A stretch of 64,000 bases of DNA from JAWSVE01 sp033852115. Its GTDB lineage: Bacteria; Pseudomonadota; Gammaproteobacteria; Pseudomonadales; Cellvibrionaceae. This document shows, in pieces, positions 42,986 through 51,655 of this stretch. The first letter of the stretch is position 1. Each line of letters starts with the position of its first letter. The notes beneath the pieces were generated by a model. That model saw nothing but the letters and a program-made list of their open reading frames with translations, had not been told where the DNA came from and ran no database searches. The position numbers and the translations under genes were made by a program. The stretch lies in assembly GCA_033852115.1 (NCBI GenBank), contig JAWSVE010000010.1, positions 62,001 to 126,000 on the forward strand, read 5' to 3'.

Positions 42986-43699
42986 ATGACTAAACCGAAA
43001 GACAAGACAGTCTCAACACAAGTCTCTAGTCAACAAGACATCACGCAGTTTATCGATCAGATTAATAAGCTCCCCGTTACGGCAAGTGAAAAGCCCGGGC
43101 GTATTATCTTTGCCATTGACGCCACAGCAAGCCGCCAGCCAACCTGGGATACCGCGTGCCAAATACAGAGCGCGATGTTCACACAAACGCAAAAGCTAGG
43201 CGGGATTCTTACTCAACTATGTTACTACCGAGGCTTTCACGAATTTCAGTATTCTCCTTGGCATCGCCAATCTCAAACGCTCATGCGTGATATGCAAAGT
43301 GTCAATTGCCTTGGCGGTCATACGCAAATTGGCCGCCTGCTACAACACACCCTTGACGAGTCTAGGCGGCACAAAGTTAATGCTTTAGTATTTATCGGTG
43401 ATGCGGTGGAAGAAGCAGCAGACCGACTCTGTGATCTAGCAGGGCAACTGGGATTGGTTGGTGTCCCGATTTTTATCTTCCACGAAGGCGGAAATCCGAA
43501 TGTTGGCAATATATTCAAACAATTAGCCACATTATCTCAAGGTGCATACTGCCCATTTGACCGTCATAGCCAACGTCGTCTTGAAGAATTGCTTGGTGCC
43601 GTCGCAGTGTATGCAAGCGGCGGAATGACTGCGTTACTCAATCTTGCAGAAAAATCACCCGAAGCCGTAAAGCTATTAACCCAGCAAATCGCGAAATAA
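42986..43699 (+). CDS. VWA-like domain protein
   Basis: This 237-residue protein carries a von Willebrand A-type fold: GRIIFAIDATASRQPTWDTACQIQSAMF has the MIDAS-like D-x-T-x-S, and later TLDESRRHKVNALVFIGDAVEEAADRL and GVPIFIFHEGGNPNVGNIFKQLATLSQGAYCPFD follow. The start is ATG 42986 with AGGGG six bases upstream; an earlier frame to 42902 runs through the small RNA terminator. It is 9 bases before a membrane J-protein gene and likely cotranscribed. VWA proteins mediate metal-dependent protein contacts. Its partner may be the J-protein. Confidence 0.8.
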   Translation: MTKPKDKTVSTQVSSQQDITQFIDQINKLPVTASEKPGRIIFAIDATASRQPTWDTACQIQSAMFTQTQKLGGILTQLCYYRGFHEFQYSPWHRQSQTLMRDMQSVNCLGGHTQIGRLLQHTLDESRRHKVNALVFIGDAVEEAADRLCDLAGQLGLVGVPIFIFHEGGNPNVGNIFKQLATLSQGAYCPFDRHSQRRLEELLGAVAVYASGGMTALLNLAEKSPEAVKLLTQQIAK

Positions 43700-43708
43700 G
43701 TTTTCAGT

Positions 43709-44263
43709 ATGATTCTACGCACTCTTCTCGCCGCACTAGTAACCCTTATTTTTTTCTACGGGTACTACAAATATAGCAATGCGCCGAAAGCACAACGCAA
43801 GACCATCTTAATCCAATGGGGTGGAGCCCTACTCGCGTTTATTTTACTGACACTCGTTGCGTTTGGTAAATTACACTGGATCGGTGCTGTTTTTGCTGCC
43901 CTAATTCCAATCGCTCGCGCTCTATTCCCGCTACTAATTAAAGCGTTCCCGATCCTTCTGCATACGCTTAAACACAAAGCATCTAGTACAGTTCACTCAG
44001 GCAATAACTCTCAAGTAAAGACCGCTTACCTAACGCTAAACCTTGATCACGATAGCGGCGATATTTCTGGCGAAATGACAGACGGATTATATAAATCACG
44101 TACTCTAGCCTCGCTATCCATTGCAGAAATAAAGAAACTATTAGGGTATTACCAAACAAACGATCAAGAATCATTCCGATTATTGATGGCTTACGCGCAA
44201 AGAACATATCCTGATGAAACATTCGAGGGCAGCACGAACAACAGCGCAAGAGCACCCGCATAA
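43709..44263 (+). CDS. Membrane part of a Tim14/Pam18-like J-protein (gene split by a stop)
   Basis: These 184 residues have a first transmembrane helix (3-19), a second hydrophobic region (about 33-75) and a soluble part KTAYLTLNLDHDSGDISGEMTDGLYKSRTLASLSIAEIKKLL, YYQTNDQESFRLLMAYAQRTYPDETFEG. In related bacterial proteins this block is joined by a short linker to a C-terminal J domain. Here TAA at 44261-44263 ends the frame, and the J domain continues in the same frame from 44270. The stop could be a CAA-to-TAA nonsense change, a sequencing error, read-through or true splitting. Confidence 0.75.
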   Translation: MILRTLLAALVTLIFFYGYYKYSNAPKAQRKTILIQWGGALLAFILLTLVAFGKLHWIGAVFAALIPIARALFPLLIKAFPILLHTLKHKASSTVHSGNNSQVKTAYLTLNLDHDSGDISGEMTDGLYKSRTLASLSIAEIKKLLGYYQTNDQESFRLLMAYAQRTYPDETFEGSTNNSARAPA

Positions 44264-44269
44264 AACGAA

Positions 44270-44443
44270 ATGAATAAAAAAGAGGCTCTTGAAATACTGG
44301 GCCTCGTAGATGGCGCTTCAAAGGAAGAGATTACGCACGCACATAAAAAACTTATGCAACGACTACACCCAGACCGTGGAGGAAGCCACTATCTAGCAGC
44401 TAAAGTCAACGAGGCCAAAGATTTTTTGCTGAAAACACACTAA
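44270..44443 (+). CDS. Separated J domain (DnaJ, Tim14/Pam18 type)
   Basis: These 57 residues form a compact J domain: KKEALEILGLVDGASKEEITHAHKKLMQRLHPDRGG, then SHYLAAKVNEAKDFLL. The HPD motif that activates DnaK ATPase is intact, and the ending resembles mitochondrial Tim14/Pam18. It lies in the same frame as the membrane part, only two codons after its TAA. The ATG at 44270 has no clear ribosome binding site, so it would need re-initiation or stop read-through. Its stop overlaps the convergent cmoM stop by three bases. Confidence 0.75.
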   Translation: MNKKEALEILGLVDGASKEEITHAHKKLMQRLHPDRGGSHYLAAKVNEAKDFLLKTH

Positions 44444-45222
44444 CCGGGCTTGCGTAGCAAGACATGAATATAGCGACCTAAACGCATAAAAGGCATAATG
44501 CGAGAATATTCCAACTCGAGCTCTAAAACTTTTTCGGGCTCTCTTTCCCTATCGGTTTTGTTAAGAATATAATCGTGAAACGTACGAATGCCACTTTCAC
44601 AGATGAATTCAAAATCAGATTCATCGATCCAACGCATCACAGTCTCAGGTTCAAGTGGGTTTGACGGCGTTAAACTTCCTCTATATCCACCCCATTGTTG
44701 CTTGGCAAATTTTTTGAAATTTGTTCTCAATAAATTTTTATAATGAGACCCATGAATATTGTAGTAACTGAGCGACAAGTAGCCTCCAGGTTTAAGGCAC
44801 GTTAAGCAATCGTCGAGTAATTGTTGAGGCTCATCCACCCACTCCATCACGGCATGACATGTAACCACATCAAAGTGCTGAGGGAATTGCTTCGCTACAT
44901 TCTGTATAGCCAGCTGTTTTATTTCAATGCGAGAATCTAAGCCAAGCTGCTTGTTCTCCTCGTCCGCAAGTGCCAACATATTCTCGGAAATATCACACAA
45001 TGTCACGTTATGCCCGCGCGTCGCAAATAGCCGCGCCATCTGCCCTAACCCGCCGCCCGCATCGAGAACAGTGATAGGTTCTTCATCTTGTGAACACTCG
45101 AAAATCGGCAAATATTCGCGAAAATCTCGCTGAAGAATAGCTAAACGAATCTCCCCTTTTAAACCTGAATATACATTTCGCTGAAAACGATGGGCTAAAT
45201 CATCAAAATTTCTATCTGCCAT
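44440..45222 (-). CDS. cmoM: CmoM, tRNA cmo5U methyltransferase
   Basis: This 260-residue SAM-dependent enzyme (formerly SmtA) methylates 5-carboxymethoxyuridine at the tRNA wobble position to its methyl ester. It has the N-terminal DRNFDDLAHRFQRNVYSGLKGEIRLAILQRD, SAM motif I VLDAGGGLGQMARLFATRGHNVTLCD, HAVMEWVDEP, and the C-terminal SGIRTFHDYI with LELELEYSRIMPFMRLGRYIHVLLRKP, all close to E. coli CmoM. cmoA and cmoB lie at 51.6-53.4 kb and tRNA-Ser(UGA), a substrate class, at 37.8 kb. Confidence 0.93.
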   Translation of the reverse strand: MADRNFDDLAHRFQRNVYSGLKGEIRLAILQRDFREYLPIFECSQDEEPITVLDAGGGLGQMARLFATRGHNVTLCDISENMLALADEENKQLGLDSRIEIKQLAIQNVAKQFPQHFDVVTCHAVMEWVDEPQQLLDDCLTCLKPGGYLSLSYYNIHGSHYKNLLRTNFKKFAKQQWGGYRGSLTPSNPLEPETVMRWIDESDFEFICESGIRTFHDYILNKTDREREPEKVLELELEYSRIMPFMRLGRYIHVLLRKPG

Positions 45223-45228
45223 TTTGCG

Positions 45229-45570
45229 TCAATTCTCACTATGACTACTCAAAAACCGGGCTGCATTGTGTTGACTCTTCTCTAGCATTGCAGCGCCTAG
45301 ATCAATACCAGCTTTATCCGCCAAGACCAACAGGTAGATAGCAATATCAGCCATCTCCTGTGCTACCGCGTTTTTACTCTCAACGATGGTGTCGAAACCT
45401 TTGTCATCTGACCATTGAAACAACGCCAACAGCTCTCCAGCCTCTACACTAAGCGCTGCAGCCAAGTTTTTAGGTGTGTGATTAGGATGCCAGTTTTTGG
45501 CATCGGCTATCGCATAAAAATTGTCTAAAAGCTGCAACTTTTCATTATCATTGAATACTGCGTTTGACAT
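45229..45570 (-). CDS. MazG-like nucleotide pyrophosphohydrolase
   Basis: This 113-residue all-alpha NTP pyrophosphatase has SVEAGELLALFQWSDDKGF and AQEMADIAIYLLVLADKAGIDLG carrying the ExxE and ExxD metal ligands. It resembles the small iMazG/RS21-C6 group that cleans up modified dCTP or other NTPs. I start it at ATG 45570, with GAGG seven bases upstream; a TTG two codons earlier is unlikely. It precedes cmoM by 6 bases on the same strand, suggesting one transcript. The natural substrate is unknown. Confidence 0.88.
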   Translation of the reverse strand: MSNAVFNDNEKLQLLDNFYAIADAKNWHPNHTPKNLAAALSVEAGELLALFQWSDDKGFDTIVESKNAVAQEMADIAIYLLVLADKAGIDLGAAMLEKSQHNAARFLSSHSEN

Positions 45571-45698
45571 TCCCAAGCCTCTTTTCTGATACTATGAGAT
45601 CAAGTAGCACACCGGACGCCGTAATAATCGCTGCTCCAGAAGCTGATAGAAAGTGACACCGTAGCGACCACTTATTTTTGCATGAAGTTTAACCGCAA

Positions 45699-45995
45699 AT
45701 GCTAGAAACCCGACAGTTACCCTCAACCCGCTGGTTCATTTATATTCTCGAAACCCATTCTGGCAAACTGTACACAGGTATTACCACAGACGTCACACGG
45801 CGCTGGGAGGAACACTCCTCGGGGAAACGAGGCGCGAAGTCTTTGCGTGGAGACAAACCGGTAAAGCTCCTGATGGTTGAGTCTTCAACTGACCGAAGCA
45901 GCGCGAGTAAACGGGAAGCAGAGATCAAACGGCTAAGGCCCCTGCAAAAACGTCTTTTGATTAATACTCAAAGCCCGGTATCTTTGCTGAGCTGA
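45699..45995 (+). CDS. GIY-YIG domain protein (UPF0213/YhbQ-like)
   Basis: This 98-residue protein is made almost wholly of a GIY-YIG nuclease-like domain: WFIYILETHSGKLYTGITTDVTRRWEEHSSGKRGAKSLRGDKPVKLLMVE, where IYI and YTG stand for the name motifs and the arginine lies in TRRWEEH. YhbQ-type proteins are small DNA-binding or nuclease proteins possibly involved in repair. It is divergent from the MazG-like gene. A weak stem-loop at 45998-46025 follows. Confidence 0.87.
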   Translation: MLETRQLPSTRWFIYILETHSGKLYTGITTDVTRRWEEHSSGKRGAKSLRGDKPVKLLMVESSTDRSSASKREAEIKRLRPLQKRLLINTQSPVSLLS

Positions 45996-46033
45996 CCGTT
46001 ATCTGCTTTCTGGTTAACAGATAACCAATGCAT

Positions 46034-46056
46034 ACCTATACCGCGCTAGTATAGGT
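46034..46056. promoter_or_regulatory. Dyad upstream of the M16C peptidase gene
   Basis: ACCTATAC and GTATAGGT (8 bp each) flank a 7-base spacer, about 70 bases before the peptidase ATG. The size fits a repressor operator. No regulator can be named. Confidence 0.35.
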
Positions 46057-46127
46057 TCGCCTCCAGGTCCTATAACACCTATAATAGTTCTCCATACATT
46101 CATCACTAATTTGCGAACACAGTACTT

Positions 46128-49091
46128 ATGACACATTCTGCCGCTCAGCCGTTTCACCTAGTACGCAGTCAGGAAGTTGCTTCTTTAAACTTAACCATTG
46201 AAGAGTATCAGCATAAGGCAACCGGCGCCCAGCATATACACTTAGCGTCTGACTACGACGAGAATGTATTCTTGGTGGCACTGCGCACGGTACCCAAAGA
46301 TTCAACCGGTGTGGCTCACATCCTTGAGCACACGGCCCTATGCGGTAGTGAAAAATACCCAGTTCGCGACCCCTTTTTCATGATGATTCGGCGCTCGCTT
46401 AATACCTTCATGAATGCATTCACCAGTTCCGACTGGACGGCCTACCCGTTTGCAAGCCAAAACAAAAAAGACTTTAACAATCTTCTGGACGTTTACCTAG
46501 ATGCAGTATTTTTCTCACGTCTAGACCCTCTAGACTTCGCCCAAGAAGGACACCGTCTTGATTTTAGCGAGGCAGGCAACAGCAAATCTGACCTAATGTA
46601 CAAAGGTGTAGTGTACAACGAAATGAAAGGAGCAATGAGCTCCATCAATTCTCAACTATGGCAGACCTTATCGAAATATTTATTTCCGACAACCACCTAT
46701 CACTACAATAGTGGCGGTGACCCAGAAAGTATTACCGATCTTAGCTATGACCAACTGTTAGCTTTTTATAAAACACACTATCACCCTAGCAATGCCATAT
46801 TCATGACTTTTGGCAACATTAGTGCAGCTGAGCACCAAGCAAAATTTGAAGCTCAAGCTCTCAAACGTTTTGAAAAACTAGAGGAGCATATTTTTGTTCC
46901 CGAAGAAAAGCGCTATTACTCACCAGTGCGTGTTATGGAGGGCTACCCCTACAACGACGCCAAAGAGCAGGAAACAGAGTCGCCCCAAAGCCTATCAGAA
47001 AAAACCCACATTGTTATGGGATGGCTGTTAGGTAAATCCACTAATCTAGTCGAGGCTTTAGAGGCGCAATTGTTATCAAGTATTTTATTCGATAATAGCG
47101 CCTCACCGTTGCAACATGTATTAGAAACTACGGATTTAGGGAATTCACCTTCGCCTCTTTGTGGGTTAGACGATTCACAACATGAAATTAGTTTTGTTTG
47201 TGGAATTGAAGGAAGCGACATTGACAAAGCGGATGCCTTTGAACAGTTGATCCTCGATACCTTGCAACATGTTGCCCAAAACGGTGTACCGCAAGAAGAT
47301 CTTGAAGCAGCCTTGCATCAACTTGAATTGCAACAACGCGAGATAAGTGGTGACAGCTACCCTTATGGGTTACAACTCATTTTGACAGCGTTAAGTGCAG
47401 CAACACATCGTGGCGACCCAATTGGTTTACTCGATATCGACCCGGCTATTGTTAAATTAAGAGACGCCATCAAAGAGCCTGACTTTATCCAAAACTTGGT
47501 ACGCAAATTACTATTAGACAACCCTCACCGCGTCCGCCTAACACTAGCGCCCGATGAACACATCCAAGAGCGCAAACAAGCTGCCGAACGTCGTCACCTA
47601 GATGAATTAAAAGCGTCGTTAAACGAGCAACAGAAACAAGCTATTATCGATCAAGCGAAAGCGTTAGAAGCTCGCCAGCAACAAAAAGATGACATGTCTG
47701 TTTTACCCAAAGTGGGGATAGAAGATGTACCGGCCAACATGCACCATGTTACCGGGGACTTTAGTACAACGGAAAACTTCCCTGTTGCCTCTTACCAAAC
47801 TGGAACAAATGGGCTAGTGTATCAACAGGCTATTATTGACATCCCGTCTTTAACCGATGAAGAATTGCAAATACTCGGTATTTATTCAGCGTGTCTCAGT
47901 GAGCTAGGCATCAACGAGGAAGACTACCTCAGCGTACAAAAACGTCAGTCTCAGATAGTTGGCTCACTCAATTGCTTCACCTCAATAAGAAGTGATGTAC
48001 ACGACCCGCAAAAAAGTCGAGGCCACATCATCCTTTCTGCAAAAGCACTTGCCAAAAATCATATCGCTATGACTGACTTGATGGCGGAAACATTACATGG
48101 CGTTCGATTTGACGAACATAACCGTATCAGAGAGTTGGTTGCTCAAATGCGCGCCCGCCGAGAGCAAAGTGTGACGGGCAGCGGTCATAGCTTGGCAATG
48201 TCGGCAGCTACCGCGAACATGTCTCCGCTCAGTAGTTTGAATCACAGAGTCTCTGGTCTTGGCGGAATTCAATTTATTAAGTTACTGGATAAACAACTGC
48301 AAAATCCAGAGGGAATGGAGAAATTTTCTGCCACATTACTCAACCTGCACAAAAAAATTACCCAACAGTCGATGCAGTTTCTACTCGTTAGTGATGAAAC
48401 TAACCTGCCCGCACAACATTCCCAATTAATCGATAGTTGGCGTAAACACTATACGATACAGCCCGCTCGCATGGATGGCAGTGAAATCGAATTACAACAA
48501 CCCGATACCACGAATGTTCGTCAGTCGTGGTTAACCAATACGCAAGTAAATTTCTGCGCAAAGGCATTTCCAACTGTCGCTATGACTCATGCGGATGCTG
48601 CACCACTGACAGTGCTGGGTGGATTTTTACGTAACGGTTACCTTCACAGAACTATCCGCGAACAAGGCGGTGCGTACGGAGGTGGAGCCCAACAAGATAG
48701 CAATTCTGCCGCGTTCAGATTCTATTCTTACCGAGATCCTCGTTTATCCGAAACGCTCGAAGATTTCTCTCAATCTATCCAGTGGCTAAAAGATACCGAC
48801 CACGCCTGGCTAAGCGTTGAAGAAGCCATTTTGGGGGTCATAAGCTCAATCGACAAACCAGGCTCCCCTGCAGGTGAAGCCAAGCAAGCGTTTCATGCTG
48901 AATTAAATGGACGCACAATAGAACTTCGCGAGACCTTTAGAAAGCAAGTCCTGGAAGTCAAAGAAGAGGATTTAAAACGCGTAGCAGATAAGTATTTATC
49001 CAATGACGATACAGCAAGTATCGCAGTCATTGCGCCGCCTGAAAATAAACAACAATGTGAAGATAATGGCCTTGCCAGTCTTAATTTATAA
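46128..49091 (+). CDS. M16C family zinc metallopeptidase (PreP-like)
   Basis: This 987-residue insulinase-type peptidase is of the presequence protease group. The inverted zinc motif HILEH (His64, Glu67, His68) is followed by TALCGSEKYPVRDPFFMMIRRSLNTFMNAFTSSDWTAYPFASQ and the distal glutamate in YNEMKGAMSS. The C-terminal half has the conserved REQGGAYGGGAQQDSNSAAFRFYSYRDPRL. These enzymes form a closed chamber and degrade short unfolded peptides. No signal peptide is visible, so it is probably cytoplasmic. It is a single gene, convergent with the histidine kinase. Confidence 0.9.
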   Translation: MTHSAAQPFHLVRSQEVASLNLTIEEYQHKATGAQHIHLASDYDENVFLVALRTVPKDSTGVAHILEHTALCGSEKYPVRDPFFMMIRRSLNTFMNAFTSSDWTAYPFASQNKKDFNNLLDVYLDAVFFSRLDPLDFAQEGHRLDFSEAGNSKSDLMYKGVVYNEMKGAMSSINSQLWQTLSKYLFPTTTYHYNSGGDPESITDLSYDQLLAFYKTHYHPSNAIFMTFGNISAAEHQAKFEAQALKRFEKLEEHIFVPEEKRYYSPVRVMEGYPYNDAKEQETESPQSLSEKTHIVMGWLLGKSTNLVEALEAQLLSSILFDNSASPLQHVLETTDLGNSPSPLCGLDDSQHEISFVCGIEGSDIDKADAFEQLILDTLQHVAQNGVPQEDLEAALHQLELQQREISGDSYPYGLQLILTALSAATHRGDPIGLLDIDPAIVKLRDAIKEPDFIQNLVRKLLLDNPHRVRLTLAPDEHIQERKQAAERRHLDELKASLNEQQKQAIIDQAKALEARQQQKDDMSVLPKVGIEDVPANMHHVTGDFSTTENFPVASYQTGTNGLVYQQAIIDIPSLTDEELQILGIYSACLSELGINEEDYLSVQKRQSQIVGSLNCFTSIRSDVHDPQKSRGHIILSAKALAKNHIAMTDLMAETLHGVRFDEHNRIRELVAQMRARREQSVTGSGHSLAMSAATANMSPLSSLNHRVSGLGGIQFIKLLDKQLQNPEGMEKFSATLLNLHKKITQQSMQFLLVSDETNLPAQHSQLIDSWRKHYTIQPARMDGSEIELQQPDTTNVRQSWLTNTQVNFCAKAFPTVAMTHADAAPLTVLGGFLRNGYLHRTIREQGGAYGGGAQQDSNSAAFRFYSYRDPRLSETLEDFSQSIQWLKDTDHAWLSVEEAILGVISSIDKPGSPAGEAKQAFHAELNGRTIELRETFRKQVLEVKEEDLKRVADKYLSNDDTASIAVIAPPENKQQCEDNGLASLNL

Positions 49092-49111
49092 GGCGACTAA
49101 TTAATTGACCA

Positions 49112-49804
49112 TTACGGCAGGCGCATAATAAAGCGCCCACCGCCTAGCGTCCCGCCATTAGCTAGTGAAATGGAGCCGCATTGGTCATTTTGGACATGTA
49201 GTGCAGCGACTTTCGAGGCAAAGTACAAACCAAGATTTGTACTGCCGCTTTCAAAACTAACACCGCGGTCCTCATTAATCGGAGCGTCAATCATCGCTGA
49301 AGGATAGCCACCACCGTCATCTGCAATCTCAATACATAATTGGTTGTTTTCAACGACGGCAGCTAACACTATTTTTTCACGAGTATAGCGGGCACAGTTA
49401 ATGAGAATGTTGTGGATCACACCGCCGACAAGCTCATTGTCGTAATACCAACGTAAGTTATCATCACACTCAACATCTACCTGAATACCTCGCGTTTGAA
49501 ATAACATATCATTGCGTGCGATTTGATCATCGAATGTATCCATCACAAAATTTTCATCAATTTGCACTGGCAGACGTTGATCCTGCATGCGATAGATAGA
49601 CAGCAACTGGATTAACTCTCCGCTTATACGAGAACCTTCATACTGTAACGTCGCAATTCTTTTTTCTTGAGCAGGATCAGTCTCGTCTGATTCGTGAATA
49701 TACTCTTCTAAGGAATTTAATAACATCCCTACTGAGTTTTTCATGTCATGAACACTGGACGCCAAAATTAGGCTAAAATCCAGTGATTCTCTGGAGTTTT
49801 CCAT
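49112..49804 (-). CDS. Cytosolic sensor histidine kinase
   Basis: This 230-residue kinase has no transmembrane or input domain. The histidine box is ILASSVHDMKNSVGMLLNSL (His19). The catalytic part has an N box GVIHNILINCARY, G1 box IADDGGGYPSAM and a G2-like SGSTNLGLYFASKVAALH. It lies 11 bases downstream of the TPR response regulator gene, so they form a two-gene operon and probably a phospho-relay pair. Input must come through protein partners. The signal is unknown. Confidence 0.85.
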   Translation of the reverse strand: MENSRESLDFSLILASSVHDMKNSVGMLLNSLEEYIHESDETDPAQEKRIATLQYEGSRISGELIQLLSIYRMQDQRLPVQIDENFVMDTFDDQIARNDMLFQTRGIQVDVECDDNLRWYYDNELVGGVIHNILINCARYTREKIVLAAVVENNQLCIEIADDGGGYPSAMIDAPINEDRGVSFESGSTNLGLYFASKVAALHVQNDQCGSISLANGGTLGGGRFIMRLP

Positions 49805-49815
49805 AGTCAGTTCCT

Positions 49816-51456
49816 TTATACCTCTCGACTGTGTGCACCAATCATATCCTGCAACTGTAAGTATCGATCGTACTGCGGATGATCACCGGTAATGTTTCGC
49901 TTAACGATGTCAATAATTCGCATCGCTTTGTAATAAGTTTCTTTGTCATACCCCCTAGCCCTGAGTTCACCATCAATAGATTGAACTAAATTAAGTTGTA
50001 TACCTATATGATTGGGAAAAAGCTTTCTTGCGCTATCAAAGCAACGTATTGCTTCTTCGAATTTATTGGCTTCATAAAAGCCAATACCACGCTTGTTGAT
50101 CGAAGTGACTGTACCGCGATTACGCTGACTAATGGGCTCATCGAGATAAGGATCGATTTTTTCTAGTGCGGATTGATCGTTTTTATATTCTTGCACTAGC
50201 CTAGACAGAACCTGGTCGGAGGCCTCTTTGTTCCCAGTATCTTTTAACGCTTGAGCCATACTCAAATCAGTATCTAGATCACTTTCTGTCTCTAGCTTAG
50301 AGTACTTTTCCTCAGCCATTTGCAATACTTCTTTGGCTTTACGGGTATTACCCTGTCCCGCAAGCACCTGGCTTTCAACGAAAAGTGTCATTACTGACTG
50401 CTCTTCACTCATCGCAAAGCGGGAACCAACCTCTTCTAAATCTTTAATCACTTCACGAGACAAATCTACCGCAGCACTTTGATCATCTCGCAAGAGCTGT
50501 GCGGTTGATCTCCCAAACTGAATATGATTATCAAGCTTGTCGTGAACGGAGTTGGTTCCAAGTCGAACAGTTTGTCTAAATGCTTGCGCCGCAGTGAAGT
50601 TGTCATTCACTTTTATTGCGTGTTTAGCCAGTGACTCTTGACGTAAAATCGCCATCGGAGATTGCTCAACCGCAGATTTAAGGATCTCAGACAATGCCTC
50701 GTCATCTTCCTCTTTTCGGTATATACCGGCCAGTGCATCATACGCTTGCATGCACAACGGGTTTTTCTTAATGATCTCTCTGAGGAAAGTTTTAGCTTCT
50801 CCCTTATTGCCCTGCAATTCTCGAACCTTAGCCATGCCCACCTTAGCCCAATCGAGTGTTCGCACTTGCAAGGCGCTCCGATAGATATCTTCAGCCAGAT
50901 CTATCTGGCCAGATTCCAAATAGAGTTCTCCCAATAGTTTTTGACAGGGGGTACTGATTCGACTGCCTGCCATAATCTGACGATTGAGTAAATCCGTGGC
51001 TTTGGGAAGGTTTTTATCGTCGATGGCTTGGTAGATAGGTAACATTTCGTCGCGCTGCTGCAACAATCTGTCTAAACGCTGCTTTAGCGCTTTACCGGTG
51101 ATCGGCTTAGCAAGGTAGGCATCAGGCTCATAGTCGTAGGCAGACATGACGATGGCTTTACTCGATTCTGCCGATATCAGTATAAAAAGTGTCTTACGTG
51201 ACAGAATTATTTTATGCCGCAACTCTTCTAAGATTTGCTGGCCGTTCTTTCCTCGGCCAAGGTTGTAGTCACATAGAATCAGGTCCAAATCCTTCTCCTG
51301 GCACCAACGCATGACTTCGTTACCTGTCACAGCACTGTCAATCGACGCGATACCAAAGCTTTCGAGCATGTTTGCCAACATTTGCCGAAAGCTCTCAAAG
51401 TCATCTACAACCAATGCTTTTATGTTTTGATAGCCAGAGTACGCCATACCGCCCAT
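49816..51456 (-). CDS. Response regulator with TPR repeat output
   Basis: This 546-residue protein has a receiver domain at residues about 12-135 (KALVVDDFESFRQML, phospho-acceptor Asp63 in LILCDYNLGRGKNG, Lys117 in AYLAKP) followed by about 400 residues of tetratricopeptide-like helices, such as KLLGELYLESGQIDLAEDIYRSALQVR and GIGFYEANKFEEAIRCFDSARKLFPNHIGIQLNL. There is no DNA-binding domain, so output is by protein contact. It is cotranscribed with the small histidine kinase. Similar receiver-TPR proteins exist in Pseudomonas and Shewanella with poorly known roles. Confidence 0.85.
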   Translation of the reverse strand: MGGMAYSGYQNIKALVVDDFESFRQMLANMLESFGIASIDSAVTGNEVMRWCQEKDLDLILCDYNLGRGKNGQQILEELRHKIILSRKTLFILISAESSKAIVMSAYDYEPDAYLAKPITGKALKQRLDRLLQQRDEMLPIYQAIDDKNLPKATDLLNRQIMAGSRISTPCQKLLGELYLESGQIDLAEDIYRSALQVRTLDWAKVGMAKVRELQGNKGEAKTFLREIIKKNPLCMQAYDALAGIYRKEEDDEALSEILKSAVEQSPMAILRQESLAKHAIKVNDNFTAAQAFRQTVRLGTNSVHDKLDNHIQFGRSTAQLLRDDQSAAVDLSREVIKDLEEVGSRFAMSEEQSVMTLFVESQVLAGQGNTRKAKEVLQMAEEKYSKLETESDLDTDLSMAQALKDTGNKEASDQVLSRLVQEYKNDQSALEKIDPYLDEPISQRNRGTVTSINKRGIGFYEANKFEEAIRCFDSARKLFPNHIGIQLNLVQSIDGELRARGYDKETYYKAMRIIDIVKRNITGDHPQYDRYLQLQDMIGAHSREV

Positions 51457-51655
51457 TCACTACGCAAAAATATCCAAAATACATATCATTAGCATAGTCA
51501 ATATCACGTTCTCTATTGAACATTGTTAGAGCAAATCGCGATAATACGATGCAGAAATAACAGATTCCGTCTAAAATCAGCAGCGCTCAGCTAACAATAG
51601 CGCACCATTGATTTCTAACGACCCGATTTATCGGATTAAAGAACTAAAAGCCAGC

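Noticed and set aside
51608..51655. 16-codon N-terminal extension of cmoA from a TTG.
   Set aside because: CmoA proteins begin at the M-x-x-RDT-x-(Y/F)-S motif, which matches ATG 51656.
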